Below are positions 52,593 through 63,028 of a stretch of 64,000 bases of DNA, piece by piece. The notes under the pieces were generated by a model. That model had not been told where the DNA came from and ran no database searches. It was given only the letters and a program-made list of their open reading frames with translations. The position numbers and the translations under genes are program-made. Source of the DNA: Moritella sp. PE36 (GTDB taxonomy: Bacteria; Pseudomonadota; Gammaproteobacteria; Enterobacterales; Moritellaceae); NCBI RefSeq assembly GCF_000170855.1, contig NZ_ABCQ01000009.1, forward strand, positions 1 to 64,000. The letters are read 5' to 3'. Each line of letters begins with the position of its first letter. Positions within the stretch are counted from its first letter, which is position 1.

Positions 52593-54215
52593 ATGTTAAA
52601 AAAAGAAGCACTTAATTCATCTAAAAGTATAATATATTTAACGGTTTATATTTCATTGATTTATATATATTATGTTTTCATAATTGTAGATGTGAAGTAT
52701 TTAAGCAACGTTTTTAACTATGAAAATATGAAATACATTATTGGCGTTACACTTAAAGCCAGCATTAGCACTATTTTCATTTTAATCATATCTTCCATTT
52801 TCAAATCAAAATATCTAAATTTGTTGTTATTTATTATTATCAGTGCCATTTCATCAATAACGCTATTCGTTAGTATTAAATATGGTCGTTTTGAACTTGG
52901 TAGTTATACCAGCATCATGGAAACAAATACGAAAGAAAGTATGGAAATGTTTAATTCTTTTGACATTCCATTAATTGTATTTCTACAACTTATTATAACG
53001 CCGGTTATTTTATTTAAAATAAACCAACATTCATTCGGGTTTAAAAAAAATTTAATTCTAATTTCCACACTAACCTTATTAATTGGTATATCGTCATCTC
53101 AAGCTAAGAACAACTCTATATTATCGATTTCTGCTACGGGAGAAGTTGTGCGTACCCCTATGAGTAGAGTTTATTACATTTTATTTAATATGCCCTTATT
53201 AAAACCCATTCCCTTATCACACTCATATTCACAATTGAAAGAAATTGAAAATAGCCCGATCACAGTAGAATGGGAAAATATCACGGTTGCAAATGCATCC
53301 AAGAGTAAAAATTATGTAGTCATTATTGGTGAGTCAGTACAAAAATCGTCTTTATTCTCATACGGATATCATAGGAAGACGACTAAACCTCTAACAGAAA
53401 CAAGGGGTATGACCTTAATTTCAGATCCTGTTGCACCGGCCCCCCAAACTGGTATGGCCTTAAGCAGAATTTTAGCCATCAATAATAAACTTAATATTAA
53501 TAACAACTTAAACATTATCGACTTAGCAAACCTTTCTGGTTTCAATACATTCTGGTTTTCTAATCAAGGTCAGATTGGGGTATATGATAGCCCCATCACT
53601 AATATTGCGAAAAGAACAGATTTAACCATATTTCACAATCAGAATTATGAACAAGCAAATTCTGATTTAGTGTTAATCGAGGATTTAGCAACGCATTTAG
53701 ATGGTAATGCAAATAATATTTACTTTCTTCATATGATTGGTTCTCATTTCGACTTTTGTGAAAGAACAAAAAACGCAATAAAATTAGACGATTCCTATAG
53801 AGCAAAATTGAGCAATGACCAAAATTGTTATGATGATAGTATCTTAAACACGAGCATATTTATGAATAAAGTAATTTCTCTGCTCAAATCGACTTCTTTA
53901 GATTATGAAGTCATCTATTTTTCAGATCACGGGCTAGTGGATATAGAAAACAAACCATATAAAACACATGGTGTGGGGAATTTATTTCAGAGAAAAGCAC
54001 TTGAAGTACCCCTTATATTTATTTCCAGTAGCAAAACCAACAGTGACGTTCAAAATACAACATATTACATGAGAGATTTCCCACATACTTTCGCAGAATG
54101 GTTAGGCATTACTGCAACACAAATTGATTATACTAAATCTGTTTTCTACCCAGGCATTAAGCAAGAAAAATATGTGCTGAATGATTCTTCAGAAATAATA
54201 TACTTTACCAAATAG
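52593..54215 (+). CDS. Phosphoethanolamine transferase, EptA/CptA-like
   Basis: 540 residues. Five membrane helices in the first 175 residues, then a sulfatase-like periplasmic domain. VVIIGESVQKSSLFSYGYHRKTTKPL is the nucleophile region; most family members have Thr at or next to this position (GET or GEST), here there is GESV, leaving Ser as the likely nucleophile. The metal site includes FSDHGL and KTHGVG. It transfers phosphoethanolamine to lipid A or core sugars. AT-rich, with an IS remnant before it. Polymyxin resistance is possible but unproven. Confidence 0.8.
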   Translation: MLKKEALNSSKSIIYLTVYISLIYIYYVFIIVDVKYLSNVFNYENMKYIIGVTLKASISTIFILIISSIFKSKYLNLLLFIIISAISSITLFVSIKYGRFELGSYTSIMETNTKESMEMFNSFDIPLIVFLQLIITPVILFKINQHSFGFKKNLILISTLTLLIGISSSQAKNNSILSISATGEVVRTPMSRVYYILFNMPLLKPIPLSHSYSQLKEIENSPITVEWENITVANASKSKNYVVIIGESVQKSSLFSYGYHRKTTKPLTETRGMTLISDPVAPAPQTGMALSRILAINNKLNINNNLNIIDLANLSGFNTFWFSNQGQIGVYDSPITNIAKRTDLTIFHNQNYEQANSDLVLIEDLATHLDGNANNIYFLHMIGSHFDFCERTKNAIKLDDSYRAKLSNDQNCYDDSILNTSIFMNKVISLLKSTSLDYEVIYFSDHGLVDIENKPYKTHGVGNLFQRKALEVPLIFISSSKTNSDVQNTTYYMRDFPHTFAEWLGITATQIDYTKSVFYPGIKQEKYVLNDSSEIIYFTK

Positions 54216-54319
54216 ATATTTTAAACATAAGCAAAGAATAGTCGCTACCACGACAAATCAGTCAGGTGAGCAGTTCTCGTTCTTGGTGCCGTGTTTGAAA
54301 GTGACACGAGGTTATATAG

Positions 54320-54350
54320 CCAAGCGACTTCAAGATGCACAATCAGTAAA
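54320..54350. repeat. Dispersed intergenic repeat fragment
   Basis: Minus-strand GCATCTTGAAGTCGCTTGGC followed by TATAT. I recall the core GCATCTTGAAGT..CTTGGGTATA as frequent between genes in marine gammaproteobacteria. A related CTTGGGTAT occurs at 59547-59555. Confidence 0.4.
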
Positions 54351-54386
54351 TCAAAAGCAGAGGGTATAAGGCATGACGTCGAAGAT

Positions 54387-55481
54387 TTACCGTTTTAATA
54401 TAGCATGACATTTATTATTAACCTTCAACAAAAACACCGAATAAAGCGACGCGATTGTCATAAACAATAAACATAATACAATGGTTATTAATTCATTGTT
54501 TATCCCACGGGCCATACTTTCCCAAGGCGTTCTTAAGAAGCCATTAACCAAAAATAACGGCATTGAGATCGTGCCAAAAAACATACATGTTTTGAACACC
54601 AAACTGCCCTCTTCAATGTGTTTCAATATAAAACTAAAAACAAAGAGCAAGATAATACAAAAAAAGAAATGACTCACTAAGAAGGCATATTCATTAAAAT
54701 TGCCTGCGGCGAATGCTGCAATTGAAATACCAAACAACCAATTTGGTAAATTTACCGGCTTATCTTGCGCTAAATAAATCCCTAAACACAATACCGGCAT
54801 GTGACCAATAACGGTAATGAACACACTGACATCACTATATAAATAACCGTTAGTCAGCAACGAAATAGTTATACAGACTAAGCTAATAGCGATTAAAAAT
54901 ACATTTCCAAACCGATTGAACATAGCCAGTATAAATGGAAATATTAAGTAAAATTGAAAGATAAACGATAGAAACCACCAGGGTCCAACTATCGATAAAC
55001 CTTGATTAGGATAAAAGTTATATAACAGAGATAATTTTAAAATAAGTGGTTTTGAAAGAGGGACAAACCATTCAGCAAACCCCATACCATTATAAACAAC
55101 ATTAAAGGTAAACATAAAAACAAAGTATGACACGATTGCGAGTAAAAACATCGGATAAATTTTTACAACGCGCTCGATAATAAATTTTATATATAACAGC
55201 TTATTTTCATTTTTAGCGTATTTTTTCATTAAGCCATAAGCACTTAAAAAGATAAATATCTGCACGCCAAAATGACCGAAATAGCTAAATAGTGCACGAA
55301 TAATACCAGCGGGCTCAGTGAATAAAATATCAAATAAATTGAGCACTTTTCCCGACGTAAATTCCATTTCATTTTCGCTAGGGGTAGGAAAACGATGCAT
55401 GAAATTATGAATAGCAATCATTAAGATACCCAAACCTTTTAAAATATTCGAATCTACCTTAGTAATGCCATTCCAAATCAT
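54387..55481 (-). CDS. Acyltransferase 3 family membrane protein
   Basis: 364 residues, about 10 membrane helices. ILKGLGILMIAIHNFMHRF near the start has the His used by OafA-like acyltransferases. The following helices (FGHFGVQIFIFLSAYGLMKKY) are typical. It adds acetyl or other acyl groups to surface sugars. I chose ATG 55481 since AAGGG precedes it by 8 bases, rather than 55520, which would overlap dgkA. Its position after dgkA and near other glycan genes supports envelope work. Confidence 0.8.
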   Translation of the reverse strand: MIWNGITKVDSNILKGLGILMIAIHNFMHRFPTPSENEMEFTSGKVLNLFDILFTEPAGIIRALFSYFGHFGVQIFIFLSAYGLMKKYAKNENKLLYIKFIIERVVKIYPMFLLAIVSYFVFMFTFNVVYNGMGFAEWFVPLSKPLILKLSLLYNFYPNQGLSIVGPWWFLSFIFQFYLIFPFILAMFNRFGNVFLIAISLVCITISLLTNGYLYSDVSVFITVIGHMPVLCLGIYLAQDKPVNLPNWLFGISIAAFAAGNFNEYAFLVSHFFFCIILLFVFSFILKHIEEGSLVFKTCMFFGTISMPLFLVNGFLRTPWESMARGINNELITIVLCLLFMTIASLYSVFLLKVNNKCHAILKR

Positions 55482-55506
55482 ATGCAGGTCCCTTTTATAA
55501 TTATCA

Positions 55507-55899
55507 CTATAAAACCACAATCATAAACCATACAAATGTAGCAAGGCAGAGGCTCACAAATACCGCGGCAGACCCTATATCTTTAGCACGGCCACTTAAC
55601 TCATGGTATTCACTGCCAATGCGATCAACCGTGCTTTCAACTGCAGAGTTCAATAATTCAACAATCAACACTAATACGAGGCTTCCAACCAATAATATCT
55701 TCTCAACATTAGCCACCTCCAGCATTAATGCAACAGGCGTCAATATCAGCAATAACAGTAATTCCTGTCTTACTCCAGGTTCATATTTAATCGCTGCATG
55801 TAGCCCTTGCATAGAATATCCAGTCGCTTTAAATATTCGTTTCAAACCGGTATAACCTGGTTTTCCGCTTTGGTGATTCAAAGGGCGGGATTGCTTCAT
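55507..55899 (-). CDS. dgkA: Diacylglycerol kinase
   Basis: 130 residues, three membrane helices. GLKRIFKATGYSMQGLHAAIKYEPGVRQEL and VELLNSAVESTVDRIGSEYHELSGRAKDIGSAAVF are the highly conserved DgkA motifs including the catalytic Glu. It phosphorylates diacylglycerol in the inner membrane, returning it from glycan or phosphoethanolamine transfer reactions. ATG 55899 has GAGG 6 bases before it; the TTG upstream is not used. It is transcribed with the acyltransferase. Confidence 0.92.
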   Translation of the reverse strand: MKQSRPLNHQSGKPGYTGLKRIFKATGYSMQGLHAAIKYEPGVRQELLLLLILTPVALMLEVANVEKILLVGSLVLVLIVELLNSAVESTVDRIGSEYHELSGRAKDIGSAAVFVSLCLATFVWFMIVVL

Positions 55900-55911
55900 G
55901 AATATCCTCAA

Positions 55912-56223
55912 TAAAATAAGTTACATATTAGAGATAGGATACGAGCAACTATAGAAGATTAGTCTTAGCTCGGTGCGCTCTGGTATTGATCCATATCACT
56001 TAATCTGATTGATCATTACACTATATTAAAATGATAGAGCATTTCTGTTGTTACAACATATTAAATATTACCGAGTAACACTTGTTAATATATTTTTGGT
56101 CTCAATTAAAGGTATATAACAAAAGATGACAAAGTTGGGGGGAGCCTGCTCTAGACAGGCTTAGTATCAGATTAGTTCGAATCGCCGACATCAAAGGCCA
56201 GTGCATACACTAGCCAGCAATGC
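55912..56223. other. Spacer with a weak hairpin
   Basis: About 310 bases, AT-rich. AGCCTG (56143-56148) and CAGGCT (56156-56161) form a short inverted repeat around CTCTAGA. No T-run follows on either strand, and no ORF is supported. Confidence 0.4.
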
Positions 56224-56745
56224 TTATTTACTCTCAATCGCCAGTGGTATTTCGTCTAACACCGTGGTGCCTTTGGTGACACCATCTGCCAGTTTCAAAT
56301 ATTCACGGGTAAAAATAGGGCGGAATTTATCAGCGTCCATCGCCATGTAATTGTTTAATTGGCGATATAGGGTATACACAAAATTATCCCCAGTCGCAGC
56401 ACGCTCCGCCGGACTCTTACGTTTAAATTTAAACAAACGCTCATAAGCTTTATCATGGTCGGAATGGCCCATTAATACGATAGACTCGCGCATGATCATA
56501 TCCGCGACCACAGGTAAACTCGGCGGGAAATCATAAGGTAAACCATTGCTGCGACGCAGTGTTGGGATCTGCTCTGCGACCTTGATAACCGCTTCTGGCG
56601 CATATTTGGTAAATGTCAGCTTCCAGATATTAAATTGTGCCGAATCATAATCATAATTAAATGACGGAAAACTACTTGCAAGCATGGTGTACATAGTTGC
56701 AATCGCTTCTGTTTGTGGCTGAGTTAAACTAATTGTTTGTTCCAT
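56224..56745 (-). CDS. Phage P-like / helicase-loader-like protein
   Basis: 173 residues. The central part MYTMLASSFPSFN, KLTFTKYAPEAVIKVAEQIPTLRR, DFPPSLPVVADMI follows the pattern of lambda-type replication protein P (short helical N-terminus, LLATFPA, then FLPSPGQFVAWC). These proteins bring DnaB helicase to an origin. It lies 34 bases after the O-like gene and is probably co-transcribed. No ATPase motif. No other phage genes are near. Homology is weak by eye. Confidence 0.5.
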   Translation of the reverse strand: MEQTISLTQPQTEAIATMYTMLASSFPSFNYDYDSAQFNIWKLTFTKYAPEAVIKVAEQIPTLRRSNGLPYDFPPSLPVVADMIMRESIVLMGHSDHDKAYERLFKFKRKSPAERAATGDNFVYTLYRQLNNYMAMDADKFRPIFTREYLKLADGVTKGTTVLDEIPLAIESK

Positions 56746-56779
56746 ACGCCCTACTATTAAAATTTAGTGTTTAAATGCG

Positions 56780-58201
56780 TTAATCATCACCGTCGGTAAA
56801 ACCCGGATCAATAAAGTGTGCTGGTAATGTTTTTAATGGCGCTTGTGTTACCGTTCGCTCATTCATCAAAGGTCGTGATTGTCCGCCGTTTTGCGCTGTC
56901 ATGCCTACGGTTAACTTACTGATCCCCATATCAGCTAAGGCTTTATTTAAGTTGCTATCTTTACGACTGGCTCTCGACACAGTTTGCTTACCATTCAATG
57001 CTAACGATATCAGGCTATGCACACTCGTATCATCTTTAAATAATAGACCAAAAGCAAAGTTAACCGATTGATAATAGGGGTCAACCTGGGCACCATCAAT
57101 CGCTAATTTAAGATCAGCTTCGGAGAATACTTCCAAGCGCAGTAATAACTTATCACGTTGCTCTGCGGTCATACGTAAATTAATGCCGACTGCAGTCTGG
57201 GTACGTTCAAGCCAATAATTAAAAATGCGTAACGCTGGAGAATCAGCTTGGCTGACTTCCATGCTATCCGCTAAACTAATCAGGCTCTCAATATTGCCCG
57301 AGTTAGTAAAAATATCATTAAAATTACGGCCCTTATTCACCAAGTCACGGCGATGGTCAACCCCATCTACCGCACGCTTGAGCTCTGCAATAGAATGTAA
57401 CATTAATAGGCTGTGTAACTTCTCAAAATGGGCTTGCTTTGGCACAATATATTGTGATTGCTGTAAACGTTTAGATCTAAACCAATAGTCATAGACCTGT
57501 TTAATATCCGCCATTTTTTGTGGATCTTGCCTAATTTGATGGTAGTTCGGCATAAAACCACTTTGATTTTGGATATGCCTAACGCCTTGGCGGCTGAGCG
57601 TTGGTTGAAAAGGCTGACGCGCTTCAGAGGCGGGGTTGTTCATCGGCTTAATACTAGCTGGCGTATTCACCCGATTAACCGCTGATACGTCCTTAATATG
57701 CTGTAATTCTGTACTATCAAGTTCATACCAATCAAACGTTGGATTACGACTATTAAGCTGAATACATAACACTTTAATATGTTCGATAGTAAAACCTTGA
57801 CGCATGAACTCATCACAGCGAACCCGGAATTTACTGTTATTGAAATTCAGCCGTTTCTGAGAATACTCGGCCACTAAGTCAAAAACCTGCTGGAAATATT
57901 GCAGGCTTGGATCCACTGCAGACACTGGCGCTGCGACCTGTTCTTTAAAGTCTTCATACATAATGGCATTATTGATGTACAAGCCTGTATCATCTTGCTG
58001 AAGATAGTTTTTATTAATCAGTTCAGTAATGCTATGCTGCTTATCAGATTGCAGCGAAAAACGCGAAAAATCCGCAATACGATCTTTATTCTTTTTACAT
58101 AACATCCATACTAATAAGCGAAATGCAGCATCAGAAAGTGATGATGATTGCGCGATATGATCGGGCACGATAAAGTATGTGCTCTCCATTTTTCTATTCA
58201 T
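56780..58201 (-). CDS. Phage O-like replication initiator with duplicated C-terminal domain
   Basis: 473 residues. The N-terminus (residues 12-80; SLSDAAFRLLVWMLCKK) looks like a winged helix. Two tandem modules follow: about 239-312, YDYWFRSKRL to SLISLA, and about 329-404, FNYWLERTQT to SLISLA. Each runs F/Y-x-Y-W, L-x-x-L/R-L, then L-K-x-A-(V/I)-D-G and a closing SLISLA. This pattern resembles the repeated element at the C-terminus of phage replication organisers. The middle is disordered. No ribosome site is obvious. Function inferred from pattern and the P-like neighbour. Confidence 0.55.
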   Translation of the reverse strand: MNRKMESTYFIVPDHIAQSSSLSDAAFRLLVWMLCKKNKDRIADFSRFSLQSDKQHSITELINKNYLQQDDTGLYINNAIMYEDFKEQVAAPVSAVDPSLQYFQQVFDLVAEYSQKRLNFNNSKFRVRCDEFMRQGFTIEHIKVLCIQLNSRNPTFDWYELDSTELQHIKDVSAVNRVNTPASIKPMNNPASEARQPFQPTLSRQGVRHIQNQSGFMPNYHQIRQDPQKMADIKQVYDYWFRSKRLQQSQYIVPKQAHFEKLHSLLMLHSIAELKRAVDGVDHRRDLVNKGRNFNDIFTNSGNIESLISLADSMEVSQADSPALRIFNYWLERTQTAVGINLRMTAEQRDKLLLRLEVFSEADLKLAIDGAQVDPYYQSVNFAFGLLFKDDTSVHSLISLALNGKQTVSRASRKDSNLNKALADMGISKLTVGMTAQNGGQSRPLMNERTVTQAPLKTLPAHFIDPGFTDGDD

Positions 58202-58218
58202 AACTGTTTAACACCACA

Positions 58219-59394
58219 ATGCCATATTTAATTACAACTGAGCAATACGCTAACCTAAAGTCTACCATAGAAGACTTACTTGCACCTTTTGATTCCTTTG
58301 CTTTTTCAGACTTTGTTACTGTTAATCCAGTATCGGCGCTGACAGTAAAAAAAGCAGACCAACTGGTGACAGCTCAAGGTTATGAAATTACATTAGAACT
58401 TTTGGAACAAAGTCACGCGCGATATATTATCGAAGCCTATTATGATATCACTGATAACAAAAATATCTATGCGATAAATGAATATGCGCAACCAATCAAC
58501 TTATTAAAAAATCCAGGCTTCACCCGCATTTGCAGCATCTGCAATACCACCACGAATCGCAGTCAGGGGTTGATATTTAACCATCCGCAACAAGGTGACT
58601 TCTGCGCCCATTTAACGTGTGTAAAAAAACGCTTACCCGAGTTAATGCCATTTGTGCATTATTTACAAAAACTACCTGCATTAGTTAAGCATCTTGAACA
58701 ACTGCAAAACAGTGTATTTAGCCAAAATTATTCATCCGGTGCCCCGCTACGTTTATACTTAGCAATTGTCGAAGACGAAATTCGCCAACATGGTTTTGTC
58801 AGTAAACAAGACGCGATCCAGTTTCATCATGACTTTAAGCATGCGAGTTACAACAAAGCAGCTCAGCGCTATAAAACATCGTCATACCCTAAAGACCTGA
58901 GTTTTGAGTTTGTAGAAAAAGCCATTTTGTATACCAAGCAAATGAAATCAACCAGTCTAAACGATAAGTTAAAACAGTTGTGTGGACAAAGTGTACTGGC
59001 TGAAAATGAACTCGCCACAGCGGCATTAATCATCTCGAATTACATCGTCAATAACCAAGGTTTATTAAGTCATAAATCACCACTAGCAACCGACAAAAAA
59101 CTCGCATTACATAACGATGGCAGCAATATTAGCGAAACTTTACGCTTAAAAGGCAAACTGGGGGATTATGTACGTTGTCGTATCACAGTTAATAGCTGCA
59201 AGTACCAAATTGTGACTAAACGCTACGATATACGGGGTAAAGATGATATCGGTCGCGTGGTGCAATTTAATCATAGCCAATCGATTACTGAAAAATCATA
59301 CATTTACATCAGTGGTTTTATCTCTAAGTTTTATCAAAATCAATACGGCTATACGGTCTCGGTATTGAAAGGCGTAAAACCATTATCTTCATAG
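58219..59394 (+). CDS. Hypothetical protein with a cysteine/histidine motif
   Basis: 391 residues, not recognised. It begins 17 bases from the divergent O-like gene, so the promoters must lie inside the coding regions. Around residues 105-135, CSICNTTTNRSQG to HPQQGDFCAHLTC gives a possible zinc site. The C-terminal 100 residues (LGDYVRCRITVNS, YIYISGFISKF) look like an OB-fold or beta-rich nucleic-acid domain. Neighbourhood suggests replication or repair. Possibly a lineage-specific gene. Confidence 0.55.
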   Translation: MPYLITTEQYANLKSTIEDLLAPFDSFAFSDFVTVNPVSALTVKKADQLVTAQGYEITLELLEQSHARYIIEAYYDITDNKNIYAINEYAQPINLLKNPGFTRICSICNTTTNRSQGLIFNHPQQGDFCAHLTCVKKRLPELMPFVHYLQKLPALVKHLEQLQNSVFSQNYSSGAPLRLYLAIVEDEIRQHGFVSKQDAIQFHHDFKHASYNKAAQRYKTSSYPKDLSFEFVEKAILYTKQMKSTSLNDKLKQLCGQSVLAENELATAALIISNYIVNNQGLLSHKSPLATDKKLALHNDGSNISETLRLKGKLGDYVRCRITVNSCKYQIVTKRYDIRGKDDIGRVVQFNHSQSITEKSYIYISGFISKFYQNQYGYTVSVLKGVKPLSS

Positions 59395-59534
59395 CATGAC
59401 TAGATCGCTTTTTGTCTGATGCCTAGCACCGCATAATTCCATGAATATAATATACTTTATAAGATCTAGATCGCAATAATTTGATTTCTATTACTAATGC
59501 CTCTCATAATACCAATTTATAACTAGGGTTGTTC

Positions 59535-59555
59535 ATACCCAAGTTACTTGGGTAT
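59535..59555. repeat. Short perfect inverted repeat before the MCP gene
   Basis: ATACCCAAG at 59535-59543 pairs with CTTGGGTAT at 59547-59555 around TTA. It lies 33 bases before the chemoreceptor start. No T-run follows, so it is more likely a dispersed repeat or RNA stem than a terminator. Confidence 0.5.
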
Positions 59556-59587
59556 ATAGGAATTTACCCAAGCTGGAGGCAATGGCA

Positions 59588-62440
59588 ATGAAAATCAACA
59601 TGCCAATTACGGATACTGAACAGTTTATGAAAGAAGGAGATATTCTTGTCTCCAAAACAGATCTAAAAGGCTCTATTACCTTCGTGAATAGAGCATTTCT
59701 CGAAATCAGTGGTTTTACCGAGGCTGAATTGTTACGTAAAAGCCACAGTATAGTGCGGCATCCAGACATGCCACCCGCGGCCTTTAAAGACCTTTGGGAA
59801 ACAATACAACAAGGTAACCCTTGGACTGGTGTCATTAAGAACAGAGTGAAAAATGGTGATTTTTACTGGGTAGTCGCGAATGTCATCCCCATCAAGAAAA
59901 ATGGCCAAGTGATAGAATATATGTCGGTTAGAACCAAACCGACTCAGCAAGAAACTAAAGAGGCTGAACTTACCTATCAGGCCATGAATGCGGATAACCA
60001 ACCCCGTAAAAAACCACTTGTTACGCTCAAGAAAATACTCACTAACGCAGGACTAAAAACCAAGCTTTCAATATTGACTACCTTTGTCGCCTTTATCTTA
60101 ATGGCTGGCGCACTTGTTCAATATGATAACGTGCACAAAATTGATACGGCTTGGGATAATTACCAAACGAACATTGCAGCGCGTAGTACGCTTATCAATG
60201 AGATAACTGCATCATTAGGGTATGGCGGTGTTATTCATCAATTCAAAAATTATATTCTCCGTCAAGATGACAATTACAGAGCTCAATTTATTCAAGGTTA
60301 TACCGGATTACTGAGTCAAATCAGCCGTTATCAAGCCTTATCTGGTGTTAGTTCACTAGAACAAAACGCATTAAAAGACATCATCAATGTTGCAGAGCAA
60401 TATCGACAGCATCTAGATAGCGTTCAAGCTCTCATCACTAATGGTGCAGGGATAAGCCAGATTGACGCCAGTGTGAAAGTGGATGACAAACCCGCGCTTA
60501 ATGCCATTGTACAATTACAACAAAACTACGCATCACTCACACAGCAGGCCTCGAATACCCTGCATACGCAAATCGCCGATTCATTTATTAGTTTAGGTGC
60601 AGAAAGACTCGCTACGTTCCTTATCTTGGCCTTACTTGGCATAATGGTGCTAAGTCGAGCAATCATTAAGCCAATCAAGCAGCTCATTGGTATTTTCAGC
60701 AAAATCAATGAAGGTAAATACGAGAACAAATTTGAAATTCGTAATAACAGTGAATTTGGTAAATTATTCCAAGCAATTTACGTCACCCAGACCAAACTCA
60801 ACTTTGATATTCAAGAGTCACGTTTAACCGCTGAAGAAGCATTACGTATCAAAAATGCCTTAGATAACGTGACAGCAAATGTCATGGTGGCAGATGGACA
60901 ACGTAATATTATTTATATGAATGAGTCGGTTAATAAATTACTTAAGCACGCTGAAAAAGATTTCCAAAAAGATTTGCCCAACTTTAATGTCGCCAGTTTA
61001 CTCGGCTCAAGTATCGATGTATTCCATAAACGTCCACAACATCAACAGCAGATGCTACAAGGTCTGTCATCTACCCATCAGGCTAATATCAAAATTGGTG
61101 GCAGAACGATGCAGTTAACGCTGAATCCGGTGACAAACGCAGCGAATGACCGCCTAGGTACTGTGGTTGAATGGAGTGATAAAACCGCAGAGCTGGCAAT
61201 CGAACAAGAAATCGACGAGATTGTTGCAGCGGCGGCGAATGGAGATTTATCCAAACGTATTAACCTTGAAGGTAAGAATGAATTCTTTACGAAGTTAAGC
61301 ACTGGATTAAATGAATTACTGGAAAGCTCATCATTATTTATTAGTGATGTTGGGGGCTTGTTCTCTCGTATGTCCGAAGGTGATTTAACCCAGTCAATTG
61401 AGCAAGAATACAACGGTGAATTTCAACAAATCAAAAATGATGCAAACAACACGATTGATAAATTAACGTCCATTATCAGCCAAATCCGTGAATCAGCAGA
61501 TACGGTAAGTACCGCATCACACGAGATCGCACTGGGTAATACCGATCTCAGTCAACGTACGGAAGAACAGGCTTGCTCATTAGAAGAAACAGCCTCAAGC
61601 ATGGAAGAGATCACGGCAACCGTGAAACAAAGTGCCGCCAATACCGATGAAGCGAATAAGTTGGCGACGGAGGCCAAAAATAAAGCCCAAAATGGCGGTA
61701 AAACCGTACAAGAAGCCGTTTCGGCAATGAAGGAGATCCTCACTGCGAGTAACCGTATCAATGACATTATTGGTGTCATTGATGAGATTGCCTTCCAGAC
61801 CAACCTCCTGGCACTAAATGCGGCAGTAGAAGCGGCACGAGCCGGAGAACAAGGACGTGGATTTGCTGTCGTTGCTGCTGAAGTCAGAAATCTATCACAA
61901 CGCTCAGCTGATGCAGCGAAAGAAATTAAAGACCTGATCCGCGACAGTGTTGAAAAAGTAAAAATAGGTTCATCATTAGTCAATGAATCGGGTGAGACAT
62001 TACAAGAGATAGTGCATTCGGTTGAACACGTAGCCAATATGATTGCTGAAGTCAGTAATGCGGCGACAGAGCAATCTAGCGGTATTGAGCAAGTAAACCA
62101 AGCCGTGAATCAAATGGATGAAGTGACTCAACAAAATGCGTCACTGGTCGAGCAAGCATCCGTTGCAAGCTCCGCTATGTCTGAACAGGTCAATCACATG
62201 ACCCAGTTAATCCAATTCTTTAAGCTAGTACAAACAGAGCAAGAAGAACAACAAATGCAAAATGTACCACATCATCAAGGTGCACAACGTCAGCAAGGTA
62301 CCCAACCCCGCTCAACGAATGCGAACCGCAACCGACGCAGTGGACAACCACCAGCTCAGCCAGTAACGGCGCAGAAAAAGCAATCCAATGACAAGGCAAT
62401 CGCCGCATTATCAAATAACGACAATTGGGATGAGTTTTAA
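59588..62440 (+). CDS. Methyl-accepting chemotaxis protein with two PAS domains
   Basis: 950 residues. PAS about 15-115 ([31 protein letters not shown], like Aer and VfcA). Membrane helices about 150-168 and 340-360 flank a periplasmic region. Then HAMP, a second PAS (about 420-530, [22 protein letters not shown]), a second HAMP-like pair, and the signalling domain (about 640-900) with the hairpin tip [37 protein letters not shown]. The chain ends in NWDEF, the CheR/CheB-binding pentapeptide type. ATG 59588 lies 8 bases after GGAGG; ATG 59582 lies only 2 bases after it. Aerotaxis or redox sensing is likely. Confidence 0.9.
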   Translation: MKINMPITDTEQFMKEGDILVSKTDLKGSITFVNRAFLEISGFTEAELLRKSHSIVRHPDMPPAAFKDLWETIQQGNPWTGVIKNRVKNGDFYWVVANVIPIKKNGQVIEYMSVRTKPTQQETKEAELTYQAMNADNQPRKKPLVTLKKILTNAGLKTKLSILTTFVAFILMAGALVQYDNVHKIDTAWDNYQTNIAARSTLINEITASLGYGGVIHQFKNYILRQDDNYRAQFIQGYTGLLSQISRYQALSGVSSLEQNALKDIINVAEQYRQHLDSVQALITNGAGISQIDASVKVDDKPALNAIVQLQQNYASLTQQASNTLHTQIADSFISLGAERLATFLILALLGIMVLSRAIIKPIKQLIGIFSKINEGKYENKFEIRNNSEFGKLFQAIYVTQTKLNFDIQESRLTAEEALRIKNALDNVTANVMVADGQRNIIYMNESVNKLLKHAEKDFQKDLPNFNVASLLGSSIDVFHKRPQHQQQMLQGLSSTHQANIKIGGRTMQLTLNPVTNAANDRLGTVVEWSDKTAELAIEQEIDEIVAAAANGDLSKRINLEGKNEFFTKLSTGLNELLESSSLFISDVGGLFSRMSEGDLTQSIEQEYNGEFQQIKNDANNTIDKLTSIISQIRESADTVSTASHEIALGNTDLSQRTEEQACSLEETASSMEEITATVKQSAANTDEANKLATEAKNKAQNGGKTVQEAVSAMKEILTASNRINDIIGVIDEIAFQTNLLALNAAVEAARAGEQGRGFAVVAAEVRNLSQRSADAAKEIKDLIRDSVEKVKIGSSLVNESGETLQEIVHSVEHVANMIAEVSNAATEQSSGIEQVNQAVNQMDEVTQQNASLVEQASVASSAMSEQVNHMTQLIQFFKLVQTEQEEQQMQNVPHHQGAQRQQGTQPRSTNANRNRRSGQPPAQPVTAQKKQSNDKAIAALSNNDNWDEF

Positions 62441-62934
62441 CTCATCATTAAACGCCACCAGACCCCAGGTAAACTGGTAAATCCGGTGGTTAACCACTTA
62501 ACCTCGCCATCTTTAATAATTATGATGGTGGGGGTTACTTTTACTTGCCAGTCGCTGCCCAGCTCATAGTTTTTATCGTTGATCACATCAAAGTCATACT
62601 CATGATGTTGTAAGTATTTTTTCACCCGCAGATCTTCACCTGAGCTTAGCGCCACAGTAACCACCGGATAGTACTCCGACAACGTATCAACAGCAGGGCT
62701 AACAAAACTACACACAGGGCACCAGGTTGCCCAAAAATAAACGACCACGGCTTGATCTTTACTTAACTCAGCAAGATCGACCTGCTCACCTTTCAATGTC
62801 GTACCAACTAAAGCTGGAGGGTTATCTTTTGGTAAATCTTTGCCACGCCATACATCGACAGCAGTGGTAATAACCAGCGCTAACAACATAAATATTACTA
62901 ATTGTTTTATCCAACCAAGTAGTCGTTGCTTCAT
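62437..62934 (-). CDS. scsD: Thioredoxin-like protein, ScsD type
   Basis: 165 residues, one N-terminal membrane helix ([17 protein letters not shown]) and a periplasmic thioredoxin fold with active site ATWCPVC and cis-Pro in VTPTIII. It matches ScsD, a TlpA-like reductase of the suppressor-of-copper-sensitivity group. It is third in the scsB-C-D order, overlapping the MCP gene end by 4 bases. Supplies electrons to or from ScsC/ScsB. No obvious copper regulator here. Confidence 0.8.
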   Translation of the reverse strand: MKQRLLGWIKQLVIFMLLALVITTAVDVWRGKDLPKDNPPALVGTTLKGEQVDLAELSKDQAVVVYFWATWCPVCSFVSPAVDTLSEYYPVVTVALSSGEDLRVKKYLQHHEYDFDVINDKNYELGSDWQVKVTPTIIIIKDGEVKWLTTGFTSLPGVWWRLMMS

Positions 62935-63028
62935 CTAATCATTTCCTTTGGTCATACGCATACCAATATTAATACCAACTGCATTCAATAATGTGTGATT
63001 GATTCAATGCAATTGGTAGACTCGGTTG

